From Clostridia bacterium (GTDB taxonomy: Bacteria > Bacillota > Clostridia > Christensenellales > Borkfalkiaceae), in contig JAFTKC010000008.1 of NCBI GenBank assembly GCA_017456055.1, positions 46,601-110,600 of the forward strand: DNA of 64,000 nucleotides. The letters are read 5' to 3'. A program made the translations under genes and the position numbers. This document shows, one piece after another, positions 55,626 to 63,773 of the stretch; position 1 is the first letter of the stretch; each line of letters begins with the position of its first letter. Under the pieces are notes generated by a model. The model was not told the DNA's origin. It did no database searches and worked only from the letters and a program-made list of their open reading frames with translations.

Positions 55626-57050
55626 ATGAAAAAATTCGACACGAAAGTTCAATATCTTAAATATAAAGTTTTAAAGGAAGTTGCAAAACAGGCTTGGGAG
55701 GGAACTTTGTTGGAAAATCTTATGGATATTCCAAAAATTATAGTTCCAACCAACGAGCCCACTATGAGATGTTGCGTTTATAAAGAACGCGCAATATTAG
55801 GCGAGCGCGTAAAAATGGCAATGGGTGGAAATAGCGACAATTCAAACGTTATAGAAGTTATAGAGATTGCGTGTGACGAATGTCCCGTTGGTGGATACGA
55901 GGTGACCAATGCATGTAGAGGGTGTTTGGCTCACCGTTGTGAGGACGCATGTAAATTTGATGCGATAACGTTTGATAGTAATCACGTGGCACACATAGAT
56001 AAATCTAAATGTAAAGAGTGTGGCGCGTGTTCTAAAGTTTGTCCTTATTCGGCAATTGTTAACAGAAAACGTCCTTGTCAAAACGCTTGCAAAGTAAAGG
56101 CGATTTCGATGAACGAACAAAAAGCCGCAAAGATAGACGACGATAAATGCGTTAGTTGTGGCGCTTGCGTTTATCAATGTCCGTTTGGAGCAATAACTGA
56201 TAAATCGTTTATACTTGATGCGATAGATATTATAAAAAAGAGCAACGAGGGTAAAGAATATAACGTTTACGCAGTAGTTGCGCCGGCAATTTCTAGTCAG
56301 TTTACTTATGCAAAACTAGGGCAGGTAATAAGTGGTCTAAAAAAATTAGGTTTTACTAACGTTGTAGAGGCTGCGCTAGGCGCTGATATGGTTGCCGAAG
56401 CAGAGAGTAAAGAACTTGTGGAAAAAGGATTTTTAATAAGTTCATGCTGTCCTGCATTTGTTTCCTACGTGCATAAATCTTTCCCAGAATTGATTGATAG
56501 CGTATCGCAAAATTTGTCACCGATGGCAACGATTTCTAAGATTCTAAAGGAAAAAGAGCCTAATTCAAAAGTGATTTTTGTTGGACCTTGTACGGCAAAG
56601 AAAGCAGAGGCTAAGTTAGAGTCTGTTAAAAAATACGTTGATTGTGTAATAACTTTTGAAGAATTACAAGCACTTTTTGATAGTAAGGACGTAGACTTAA
56701 ACGAGTTAGAAGAAAGCCAATTCGACGATGCTTCGTACTTTGGTAGAATTTTTGCTAGATGTGGAGGGCTCGCCTCGGCAATGCAAGAGGGACTAATTGA
56801 GCATAAATCTTCGTTTGAATTAAAATCCGTTTCTTGCGACGGAATAGAATCTTGCAAAATAGCCCTTTTGAGAAAGAGTAAAAATCTTTTAGATGCAAAT
56901 TTTGTAGAAGGTATGGCTTGTATCGGTGGATGTGTAGGCGGGGCTGGGTGCTTAACTCACGGAGAGAAGAATAAAGACGCGGTAGAAAAATTTGGCAAGG
57001 CTTCGGCAAGAAAAACTATTGGCGAGTCGATATCCTCGTTTAAAAAGTAA
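55626..57050 (+). CDS. group B-like monomeric [FeFe] hydrogenase
   Basis: The 474-residue protein has an N-terminal region with RCCVYKERAILGERVKMAMGG (residues 48-68, two parts) and CDECPVGGYEV. [4Fe-4S] ferredoxin motifs follow (CKECGACSKVCPYSA and CVSCGACVYQCPFGA), with an RPCQNACKVKAI insertion between them. The H-cluster domain carries SSCCPAFV near 272, GPCTAKKAEA near 320 and MACIGGCVGGAGC near 430. These variants fit the poorly studied group B hydrogenases common in Clostridia, thought to use ferredoxin. No separate promoter is clear, so it may rely on readthrough from hydA. Confidence 0.85.
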   Translation: MKKFDTKVQYLKYKVLKEVAKQAWEGTLLENLMDIPKIIVPTNEPTMRCCVYKERAILGERVKMAMGGNSDNSNVIEVIEIACDECPVGGYEVTNACRGCLAHRCEDACKFDAITFDSNHVAHIDKSKCKECGACSKVCPYSAIVNRKRPCQNACKVKAISMNEQKAAKIDDDKCVSCGACVYQCPFGAITDKSFILDAIDIIKKSNEGKEYNVYAVVAPAISSQFTYAKLGQVISGLKKLGFTNVVEAALGADMVAEAESKELVEKGFLISSCCPAFVSYVHKSFPELIDSVSQNLSPMATISKILKEKEPNSKVIFVGPCTAKKAEAKLESVKKYVDCVITFEELQALFDSKDVDLNELEESQFDDASYFGRIFARCGGLASAMQEGLIEHKSSFELKSVSCDGIESCKIALLRKSKNLLDANFVEGMACIGGCVGGAGCLTHGEKNKDAVEKFGKASARKTIGESISSFKK

Positions 57051-57099
57051 ACTAGATAATATATATTTAAACATTAAGATAAAAGAGTAAGAATATAAC

Positions 57100-57813
57100 A
57101 TGAGCGATTTTAGAAGATTTTTCGTGCAAGAAATTTACCCTCAAACCATAGTCGAGGGAGAAGAGTTTTTTCACGCCGTTAACGTTTTGAGAATTAAGGT
57201 GGGTGAAAAAGTTTTGCTTTGCGACGGAACGGGTAAGGAATATCTAGCCGAAATTAGCAGTATTGAAAAAAGGAGTTTTACTGCAAACATAATTGAAGAA
57301 AGATTAAACGAGTGTGAACCTAAAGAGAAAGTCACGCTCATTGCAGGCTATCTAAAAGGTGATAAAACCGAACTCGTCGTGCAAAAAGCAGTAGAACTTG
57401 GCGTAAGTAAAATAGTAGTGTTTTCTTCTAAATTTTCTTCAAGTTTTATCAACGAAAACAAACTAAATAGATTAAATAGAGTTTCAATGGAAGCGGTAAA
57501 ACAATGTGGAAGGGCAATCGTTCCTAAAGTAGAATACGCAGAAACATTAGAAAAAGCCTTGTCTTTTGGTGATAGTTGTAAAAACAAACTCTTTGCGTGT
57601 GAATTTGCTAAGGCAAATGAGGTTGATTTTAGCAACTTAAATGGAAGTACTGCGATAGTAGTTGGCTCGGAGGGTGGTTTTTCAAACGAAGAATACCAAT
57701 TGGCTCTAGAGAAAGGGTATAAAACAGTTTATCTAGGAAGGAGAATTTTGCGAGCAGAAACTGCGGGAATTGCGTTAACGTCAATAATTATGCACTCTTT
57801 AGGGGAAATGTAA
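57100..57813 (+). CDS. rsmE: RsmE, 16S rRNA m3U1498 methyltransferase
   Basis: The 237-residue SPOUT-class enzyme has the N-terminal PUA-like domain (FFHAVNVLRIKVGEKV), LIAGYLKGDKTELVVQKAVELG near 85 (two parts), VVGSEGGFSNEEY near 190 and GRRILRAETAGIAL near 214, the knot-forming SAM site. It methylates 16S rRNA U1498. The RBS is weak and no promoter or terminator is evident close by. Confidence 0.95.
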   Translation: MSDFRRFFVQEIYPQTIVEGEEFFHAVNVLRIKVGEKVLLCDGTGKEYLAEISSIEKRSFTANIIEERLNECEPKEKVTLIAGYLKGDKTELVVQKAVELGVSKIVVFSSKFSSSFINENKLNRLNRVSMEAVKQCGRAIVPKVEYAETLEKALSFGDSCKNKLFACEFAKANEVDFSNLNGSTAIVVGSEGGFSNEEYQLALEKGYKTVYLGRRILRAETAGIALTSIIMHSLGEM

Positions 57814-57828
57814 ATTTTAAAAAACTTA

Positions 57829-57857
57829 TTGACAAAGAGCCTTGTGGGTGTTATATT
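57829..57857 (+). promoter_or_regulatory. sigma-A promoter of the amino acid permease gene
   Basis: TTGACA (57829-57834) and TATATT (57852-57857) are 17 bp apart; GAGGGG and the ATG follow. Confidence 0.75.
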
Positions 57858-57890
57858 TAATGTTGTTTTTTTGATAAAGAGGGGAAAAGT

Positions 57891-59333
57891 ATGGAAAAAT
57901 TACAAAGGAAATATGGACTTCTAACAGCAATTTGTATGGTTGTTGGAACGGTTATCGGTTCAGGAGTCTTTTTCAAAGCGCAAAACGTGCTTAACGCAAC
58001 GGGTGGGAATATGCCACTCGGTATCGCCGCTTGGGCTATAACGGGTTTGATTATGATAGTCTGCTCTGCTCAGTTTGCCGTGATGGCAACTAAGTACGAA
58101 AAAGTTAGTGGTGTTGTAGACTATGCTGAAGCAACTTGTGGTAAAAACTATGCATATTACTTGGCGTGGTTTTTAGTAAATCTTTATTATCCTGGTATGA
58201 CTTCCGTGCTTGCATGGGTATCTGCAAGATATTTCGGTGCAATGTTTGGCTGGAGTTTAGTTAGCCCTGAAGTAATGACCTTGGCGGGATTTTTCTTGGT
58301 TGCAAATTATGCCTTGAACGCCTTGTCGCCAAAACTTGCGGGTAAATTCCAAGTAAGTGCAACGGTAATAAAACTTATTCCAATATTTTTAATGGCAATA
58401 GTTGGAACGTTGGTGGGTGTTTTTAACGGAACTTTAAGTTATAACTTTACTCATACCGTGACGGAGGCAGTAGGTGGAACTAGTGGCGGGTTATTCGCCG
58501 CAGTAGTTGCAACCGTTTTTGCTTACGAAGGTTGGATTGTTGCAACTTCAATTAATGCAGAACTAAAAAATCCTAAAAAGAATTTGCCCTTAGCGTTAGT
58601 TATCGGCGCGTTTATAGTTGTAATTGCTTATATATTGTATTATATCGGCGTTGCTGGAGGCGCTTCAAATGAAGTGTTGATGAGAGACGGGGCTTTAGTG
58701 TCTTTCTCTAACGTGTTTGGAAAGGTTGGGGGAATATTGCTAAATATTTGTATCGTTGTTTCTTGTTTAGGCACGCTTAACGGACTTATGGTTGGCGCAA
58801 CTCGTGGTATGTACGCAATCGCCGCTAGAAACGAAGGACCTGCAATTAAAATATTCGGTCAAATAGACAAGGCTACCAATATGACTACTAACTCGTCAGT
58901 TTGGGGCTTGCTTATTTGTTCGGCTTGGCTACTTTACTTCTACGGCGCAAATTTAGTTGACGGCGGTTGGTTTGGACTATTTAATTTTGACTCGTCTGAA
59001 CTTCCAATAGTCACCATTTACGCTATGTATATTCCAATGTTTATTGCTTGGATGATTAAAGAAAAAGATTTAAGCGTAGTAAAGAGATTCGTGTTGCCGA
59101 TTGTGGCTATAATCGCGTGCGCGTTCATGGTGTTTGCAGCAGTATACGCGCACGGAATTACGCCCTTCAATTTGGCGAAAAATGAAGGTGAATTCAGTTT
59201 CCCAGTTCTATTCTATCTAATTATATTTGCAGTTATAATGTTAGTAGGATTCTTTTTCTCTCCTTTCTTTAAGAAATTAACCGCTAAAAAGGAAGAAGCG
59301 ATAGTTGAATCGGTAGATGGACAAGTAGAATAA
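57891..59333 (+). CDS. APC-family amino acid permease
   Basis: The 480-residue protein has about 12 hydrophobic helices and the APC signature VVGTVIGSGVFFKAQNVL (residues 17-34) in helix 1, with FAYEGWIVATSINAELKNP near 206 in helix 6. This resembles the LAT/serine-threonine exchanger group. The substrate is unknown. It is monocistronic, with its own promoter and terminator. Confidence 0.9.
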   Translation: MEKLQRKYGLLTAICMVVGTVIGSGVFFKAQNVLNATGGNMPLGIAAWAITGLIMIVCSAQFAVMATKYEKVSGVVDYAEATCGKNYAYYLAWFLVNLYYPGMTSVLAWVSARYFGAMFGWSLVSPEVMTLAGFFLVANYALNALSPKLAGKFQVSATVIKLIPIFLMAIVGTLVGVFNGTLSYNFTHTVTEAVGGTSGGLFAAVVATVFAYEGWIVATSINAELKNPKKNLPLALVIGAFIVVIAYILYYIGVAGGASNEVLMRDGALVSFSNVFGKVGGILLNICIVVSCLGTLNGLMVGATRGMYAIAARNEGPAIKIFGQIDKATNMTTNSSVWGLLICSAWLLYFYGANLVDGGWFGLFNFDSSELPIVTIYAMYIPMFIAWMIKEKDLSVVKRFVLPIVAIIACAFMVFAAVYAHGITPFNLAKNEGEFSFPVLFYLIIFAVIMLVGFFFSPFFKKLTAKKEEAIVESVDGQVE

Positions 59334-59344
59334 AATAATAAATC

Positions 59345-59373
59345 AAACACTCGGCTTAAAAGTCGAGTGTTTT
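59345..59373 (+). terminator. terminator after the permease gene
   Basis: AAACACTCG (59345-59353) pairs with CGAGTGTTT (59364-59372). The T tract is short, so efficiency may be modest. Confidence 0.75.
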
Positions 59374-59398
59374 ACATTTAAACACTTAATTAAAGATA

Positions 59399-59427
59399 TT
59401 GATTTAATAAAACAAGTGTGATATAAT
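59399..59427 (+). promoter_or_regulatory. sigma-A promoter of the polysaccharide ABC exporter
   Basis: TTGATT (59399-59404) and perfect TATAAT (59422-59427) are 17 bp apart. The predicted start near 59434 rules out the ATG at 59428 as a start codon. Confidence 0.75.
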
Positions 59428-59463
59428 ATGAAAGAAAATAACGTTTTCAAGGGATGTTCCAAA

Positions 59464-60321
59464 ATGGCTAAAAAAAGCGAAAATAGAGAGTGGACTACTA
59501 TTATCACTCCTAAAAAAAGAACGGGACTTATGATAAAGGAAGTCCTTTCATATAGAGATTTAATTTGGCTTAACGTTTGTAGAATTTTTAAGGTGAAATA
59601 TAAGCAAACGGTGTTAGGCCCACTTTGGTTTATAATTCAACCCTTGCTCACGACCTTAGTTCACACGCTAATTTTTGGCAACCTAGCAGGCTTAGCGCCT
59701 GACGTTGTGCCAACCTTTTTATTCTATATGTCGGTAAACGTAATGTGGTTATATTTTTCAAACTGCTTAACGCAAACTTCCACCACTTTTTTAAGCCACG
59801 CAAGGCTATTTGAAAAGGTGTATTTTCCACGTTTAACTATGCCAATTTCAACCATAATCAGTTCGGGCTTAAAATTCTTCATAGAGTTTGCAGTATTTTT
59901 GGTGGCAATGCTAATCTACTACTTAAGTGGCGCAAACTTTAGCGTGACTTGGGTTGCCGCATTAACGCCACTTTTGTTGATTCAATTAGGGCTACTTGCA
60001 ATGGCAATAGGTATAATAATTTCGTCAATTACCATAAAGTATAGAGACTTACAGGTTTTAGTAAGTTTTGGACTTCAACTTTGGATGTACTTAACGCCGG
60101 TAGTGTACGGACTAGATAGTATAAAGAGCCAAACCTTAAAGACGATAATTTTATGCAATCCCGTTTCGCCCGTTATGGAACTTATGAGATACGGTTGGCT
60201 TGGCGTGGGTTCAACCCCTTGGGAATACTGGGGGATAAGTGTAATAGTCACCTTAATTATATTGATAATAGGTGTGTTGGCGTTCAATAAAGCCGAAAGA
60301 AATTTCGTGGATACTATTTAG
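59464..60321 (+). CDS. polysaccharide/teichoic acid ABC exporter permease (TagG/Wzm-like)
   Basis: The 285-residue ABC-2 membrane protein has the cytosolic SYRDLIWLNVCRIFKVKYKQ segment followed by VLGPLWFIIQPLL (near residue 51), typical of Wzm/TagG/RfbD permeases. About six helices and an ISSITIKYRDLQ loop near 190 follow. I start at ATG 59464 (AAGGGA upstream) because an earlier in-frame ATG at 59428 directly follows the -10 box. It should move a lipid-linked glycan across the membrane with the following ATPase. Confidence 0.9.
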   Translation: MAKKSENREWTTIITPKKRTGLMIKEVLSYRDLIWLNVCRIFKVKYKQTVLGPLWFIIQPLLTTLVHTLIFGNLAGLAPDVVPTFLFYMSVNVMWLYFSNCLTQTSTTFLSHARLFEKVYFPRLTMPISTIISSGLKFFIEFAVFLVAMLIYYLSGANFSVTWVAALTPLLLIQLGLLAMAIGIIISSITIKYRDLQVLVSFGLQLWMYLTPVVYGLDSIKSQTLKTIILCNPVSPVMELMRYGWLGVGSTPWEYWGISVIVTLIILIIGVLAFNKAERNFVDTI

Positions 60322-60329
60322 GTGAATTT

Positions 60330-61136
60330 ATGGAAAAAAGTACAGAATTAGTAATAGTTGCCAAGGGTTTAAAAAAGAGATATAGACTTGGCGTAATAGG
60401 TAGTGGAACGCTTAGAAAAGATTTGGCTAGTTGGTGGGCAAAAATTACTAAAACAACCGATAAAAATGCAAAAATTGGGCAAAAATCTAGCAAATTGCCC
60501 CAAACTATAATGGCGTTAAACGGCGTTGATTTATGCGTTCATAAAGGCGAAAAACTTGGAATAATTGGACACAATGGAGCAGGAAAAACTACTCTATTAA
60601 AGTTGGTAACTAAAATTACTTCGCCAACCGAAGGTGAGATAAAAATCAAGGGCAAAATCTCAAGTATGCTAGAAGTCGGCACGGGTTTTAGTGGAGAATT
60701 TACGGGCAGAGAAAACATTTATCTCAACGGCGCAATTTTGGGTATGACCAAAAAGGAAATCAATGAAAAGATAGAAAAAATTATAGAATTTTCGGAGTGT
60801 AGAGAATTTATTGATACGCCGGTTAAAAGATATTCAACCGGTATGTACGTAAAACTTGCGTTTGCCGTTGCGGTATATCTAAATTCCGAAATAATTTTAA
60901 TGGACGAAGTGCTTGCAGTAGGCGATATTGCTTTCCAAAAAAAGTGTTTAGATAAGATGAACGAGATAGCCCACGAGGAAAATCGCACCATTTTATACGT
61001 TTCGCATAATATGAATACTATAAGAAATTTGTGTGATAGGTGCGTCGTTTTGGAAAAGGGAGAGAAGATTTTTGACGGGGAAGTTGAAAAAGCAATAGAA
61101 ATTTATGAGTCGCTTGGTAAAGATAACCAAAAATAG
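60330..61136 (+). CDS. polysaccharide/teichoic acid ABC exporter ATPase (TagH/Wzt-like)
   Basis: The 268-residue ATPase has Walker A GHNGAGKTTLLKLV near residue 83, the family-specific LEVGTGFSGEFTGRENIYLNG block (two parts, near 115-135), signature YSTGMYVKLAFAVA, Walker B ILMDEVLAVGD near 187 and the VSHNM switch. It lacks the long C-terminal carbohydrate-binding domain of Wzt. No glycan-synthesis genes are nearby; a surface protein gene follows. Confidence 0.92.
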   Translation: MEKSTELVIVAKGLKKRYRLGVIGSGTLRKDLASWWAKITKTTDKNAKIGQKSSKLPQTIMALNGVDLCVHKGEKLGIIGHNGAGKTTLLKLVTKITSPTEGEIKIKGKISSMLEVGTGFSGEFTGRENIYLNGAILGMTKKEINEKIEKIIEFSECREFIDTPVKRYSTGMYVKLAFAVAVYLNSEIILMDEVLAVGDIAFQKKCLDKMNEIAHEENRTILYVSHNMNTIRNLCDRCVVLEKGEKIFDGEVEKAIEIYESLGKDNQK

Positions 61137-61179
61137 AAGTAATTACCATAAAATTTTGCATAAATTGTTAAAAAAAATA

Positions 61180-61208
61180 TTGACATTAAATAAGAAATTA
61201 TGTATAAT
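61180..61208 (+). promoter_or_regulatory. perfect-consensus sigma-A promoter of the surface protein gene
   Basis: TTGACA (61180-61185) and TATAAT (61203-61208) are separated by exactly 17 bp, with an A-tract region upstream that could act as an UP element. This is the strongest promoter in the window, with a leader of about 85 purine-rich bases before AAGGAGAAG. Confidence 0.9.
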
Positions 61209-61301
61209 ATACTTAAATTATAGGGTACTATAGAAAAAGTCTATAAAAACTCAAAAAAAAGAACAAAAAATAAAGAGAAAATAGTTAAAAGGAGAAGAAC
61301 T

Positions 61302-63512
61302 ATGACAAAGACAATGAAAAAAGTCTTCACGTTGATGTTAACGCTAGTATTAGCAATGAGTGCGTTCGCTTTATTAACTTTTAAAGCAGACCAAGCATTG
61401 GCTTATACCGCTAACGCAGATTCGTTCATTGCAATCGTGACCGATTTTACCGGTGACACTGCTGGCGAAGACAACTCGATCACCGAAGACGACCTTACCG
61501 ATGCTGCAGTTCAAGCAAAATTAATTGAAGCATACGGCTATCGTGTAAAGATTGACAAAGCAGAATACGCAACCCTTCCTGCAGAAATTATCGCAGAATG
61601 GGAAAGCATAAACACTATTGCAGGCCCTGCTCTTGCAGTGTATGCAGAAATGGCTGACTTGTATCCATACTTGTATCAAGGTGCGAACAACGTTAGAATT
61701 GCTGCAACTAGAGAAGGCGCTGTAGTTAAGGCTCGTTTAGACTACAGAGCATTAAGCCCTGAAGCAAGCGATAACATTTTCACTAAGCAAACCCTTTTCG
61801 TTGATTCTCAAATCAACTATGCTGGTGGTTCTGAAAAATTCTTTGAAGATTTACTTGCTTTAATCGAAGCAGAAAAAGTAAAAGTTCAAGAAGCAATCGA
61901 CGCTATTAACGAAGTTTACAATGGTATCGAAACTGCAGAAGACGTTGGCTTATCTAAGGAGGATGAAATCGTTAACGCAAAAGCAAAGATCGACGCTGTT
62001 CACACTGCTGACCAAGTTTTAATCACCAATCTTGCTGATTATCAACCTGCTGAAGATGCTCTTACTGCAATCAAAGCAAAAGCAGAAAACTTAGCAAACC
62101 AAATTAACGCTGTTTATGCAACCTTAGATGAAACCGATGGTCAAGAAGTTTACTACACCAAAAAGGTTGATATCGATCTATTAAAAGATGCATACGACAG
62201 CTTTGATGCTACCGAATACAACAACTTACAAAAATACTTCCAAGATACATATCCTGCTGAATACGCATTAATGAACCAAATGTTAGATTACTGCGCAGCA
62301 GTTGAAGCAGATATCGCAGAAGTAATCGAGTTAATTAACGCAATCGGCACCGTGACCTACACCACCGAATGCGAAGCCGCAATTATCGCTGCTGAAACCG
62401 CATACGATGCTTTAGATAACGACGTTAAGAATGAAACTTACATTCCTAACTATCAAACTTTAGTAGACGCTCGTGCTGAATACGACAGAATTAAAGCTGC
62501 AGTTGATAACGTTGTTTCTTTAATCGACGCTATTGGCACCGTAGTTTTAACTGAAGCTTGCGAAGATGCAATCGTTGCTGCTGAAACCGCATACGCTGCT
62601 TTAGCAGATGCTGACATTGACCAAGCAAACGTTCCAGCAGAAAAGAAAGCAATCTTAGATGCTGCTAGAGCAACCTTTGATGAATTAAAGGCTAAAGTTG
62701 AACAATGGATGTCAGAAGTTGACGCTCTCGCTGGTGACGACGTTAACGCATTATGGCAAATTGACCTTGACGTTATCAAGGATCTAAACGACAGATACAA
62801 CGCTTTCGATGCTAATGAACAAGCATACGTTGCAGCAAAGAAAGTTGTTTTAGAATCAGTTGAACAAAGAACTAGAGATATCGCAAATGAGGTTCAAGAT
62901 AGAATTGATGCATTAAATTCAATCACTATTGATAACGAACAAAAACTTGCTGATTTATTAGACTTAAATAAAGATTTCTACGACGTAGAAGAAGGCTTAC
63001 ACGCTACTCAACAATCTAAGTTTGACGGCACTGCAAACTTCTTAGGAGATAGAATCTTAGACAAGACTTTATTAGATGCTAAGATGGCTAAGTACTATGC
63101 AGCAAACCACTTTGACAAGGCTGTTGCCGCTGTTAAAGCAGACGTTGACGCAGGCTTCTACTTCAAACAAGACGTTATTTTAATGGATACCTTGTTCGTA
63201 GTTTACAACTTAATGGACGTTGAAACTAGAACTATGGTTAAATCTTATGCAGACCTTCAAGCAGTTGAGGCAGCATACGTTGGCAAGACCATCGTTGACG
63301 CTGAAGATTTAGACGAAGCTAAAGCTGCAGAAATTAAACAAACCACTGATGCTCTTAACCAATTAATCGAAGAAGCACACGCTGAAATCGATCAATTGAA
63401 TAAGGAACTCGAAGCTGCTAAATCAAGCGCTACTACCGCAACCGTTATCGGTGTTATCGGTTTAGTAATCGCTATCGCAGCAGTAGTTCTAGTGTTTGTT
63501 AAAAAGAAATAG
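61302..63512 (+). CDS. large repetitive membrane-anchored surface protein
   Basis: The 736-residue protein has an export signal (basic start, hydrophobic LMLTLVLAMSAFALLTF, cleavage probably after ALA near residue 34). A long, acidic, Ala/Asp/Glu-rich helical ectodomain follows. The C-terminus has a coiled coil (IDQLNKELEAAK), one transmembrane helix (about 714-733) and a KKK tail. There is no LPXTG sorting motif. Two repeats of about 62 residues begin INAIGTVTYTTECEAAI (near 341) and IDAIGTVVLTEACEDAI (near 405). Codons are more regular (GCA, GAA, GTT) than in neighbours, fitting high expression. It may be a major cell-surface or spacer protein; no enzyme domain is seen. Confidence 0.8.
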   Translation: MTKTMKKVFTLMLTLVLAMSAFALLTFKADQALAYTANADSFIAIVTDFTGDTAGEDNSITEDDLTDAAVQAKLIEAYGYRVKIDKAEYATLPAEIIAEWESINTIAGPALAVYAEMADLYPYLYQGANNVRIAATREGAVVKARLDYRALSPEASDNIFTKQTLFVDSQINYAGGSEKFFEDLLALIEAEKVKVQEAIDAINEVYNGIETAEDVGLSKEDEIVNAKAKIDAVHTADQVLITNLADYQPAEDALTAIKAKAENLANQINAVYATLDETDGQEVYYTKKVDIDLLKDAYDSFDATEYNNLQKYFQDTYPAEYALMNQMLDYCAAVEADIAEVIELINAIGTVTYTTECEAAIIAAETAYDALDNDVKNETYIPNYQTLVDARAEYDRIKAAVDNVVSLIDAIGTVVLTEACEDAIVAAETAYAALADADIDQANVPAEKKAILDAARATFDELKAKVEQWMSEVDALAGDDVNALWQIDLDVIKDLNDRYNAFDANEQAYVAAKKVVLESVEQRTRDIANEVQDRIDALNSITIDNEQKLADLLDLNKDFYDVEEGLHATQQSKFDGTANFLGDRILDKTLLDAKMAKYYAANHFDKAVAAVKADVDAGFYFKQDVILMDTLFVVYNLMDVETRTMVKSYADLQAVEAAYVGKTIVDAEDLDEAKAAEIKQTTDALNQLIEEAHAEIDQLNKELEAAKSSATTATVIGVIGLVIAIAAVVLVFVKKK
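62320..62696 (+). repeat. tandem duplication of a helical module in the surface protein
   Basis: Two adjacent modules of about 62 codons (62320-62505 and 62508-62696) share GCxATxGGCACCGT at their heads and GCTGCTGAAACCGCATACG later. More diverged copies may flank them. Confidence 0.65.
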
Positions 63513-63544
63513 TCTTCTAACTTAAACAAAAAACTCCTTAAGAA

Positions 63545-63579
63545 TTAGCGTAATGTTCTTAACGAAGAAATCACGCTAA
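63545..63579 (+). other. inverted repeat after the surface protein gene
   Basis: TTAGCGT (63545-63551) pairs with ACGCTAA (63573-63579), enclosing TTCTT/AAGAA around AACG. No T tract follows. It could stabilise the 3' end of the abundant upstream mRNA or mark an element boundary; which is not decidable here. Confidence 0.45.
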
Positions 63580-63591
63580 CCGAGTAGGACG

Positions 63592-63636
63592 AAGAAAAAT
63601 CCATCATGGACGAGAGTCTGTGATGGATTTTTCTTT
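63592..63636 (+). terminator. strong terminator near the right end
   Basis: AAGAAAAATCCATCA (63592-63606) pairs with TGATGGATTTTTCTT (63621-63635), a 15-bp perfect stem with T run in the 3' arm. It lies about 80 bases after the surface protein stop and works in both directions by symmetry. Confidence 0.82.
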
Positions 63637-63773
63637 ATGCTGTCGCTCATCAATATTTGCATCGCAGTAATCAAAGAGTACGGCCGTGAAAAAAGTTGGA
63701 TTTATTTTCGAAAAAGTGCTGGACTTCCTCTCTCTTCTGTGGTATGTTGTTGTGCTAACAGGAGGTGCAACAC
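63637..63773 (+). other. stretch before the edge gene with competing short reading frames
   Basis: Two short frames overlap here: one from ATG 63637 (46 codons, LSLINICIAVIKEYG) and one from GTG 63686 with a hydrophobic run FLSLLWYVVVLTGG. Neither is recognised, and both end in or run into the following gene. The hydrophobic one could be a real small membrane peptide; evidence is insufficient. Base composition is less AT-biased than in the rest of the window. Confidence 0.3.

Noticed and set aside
59428-59463. ATG 59428 as start of the polysaccharide exporter permease
   Set aside because: It directly follows the -10 box, upstream of the expected transcript start; ATG 59464 fits better.
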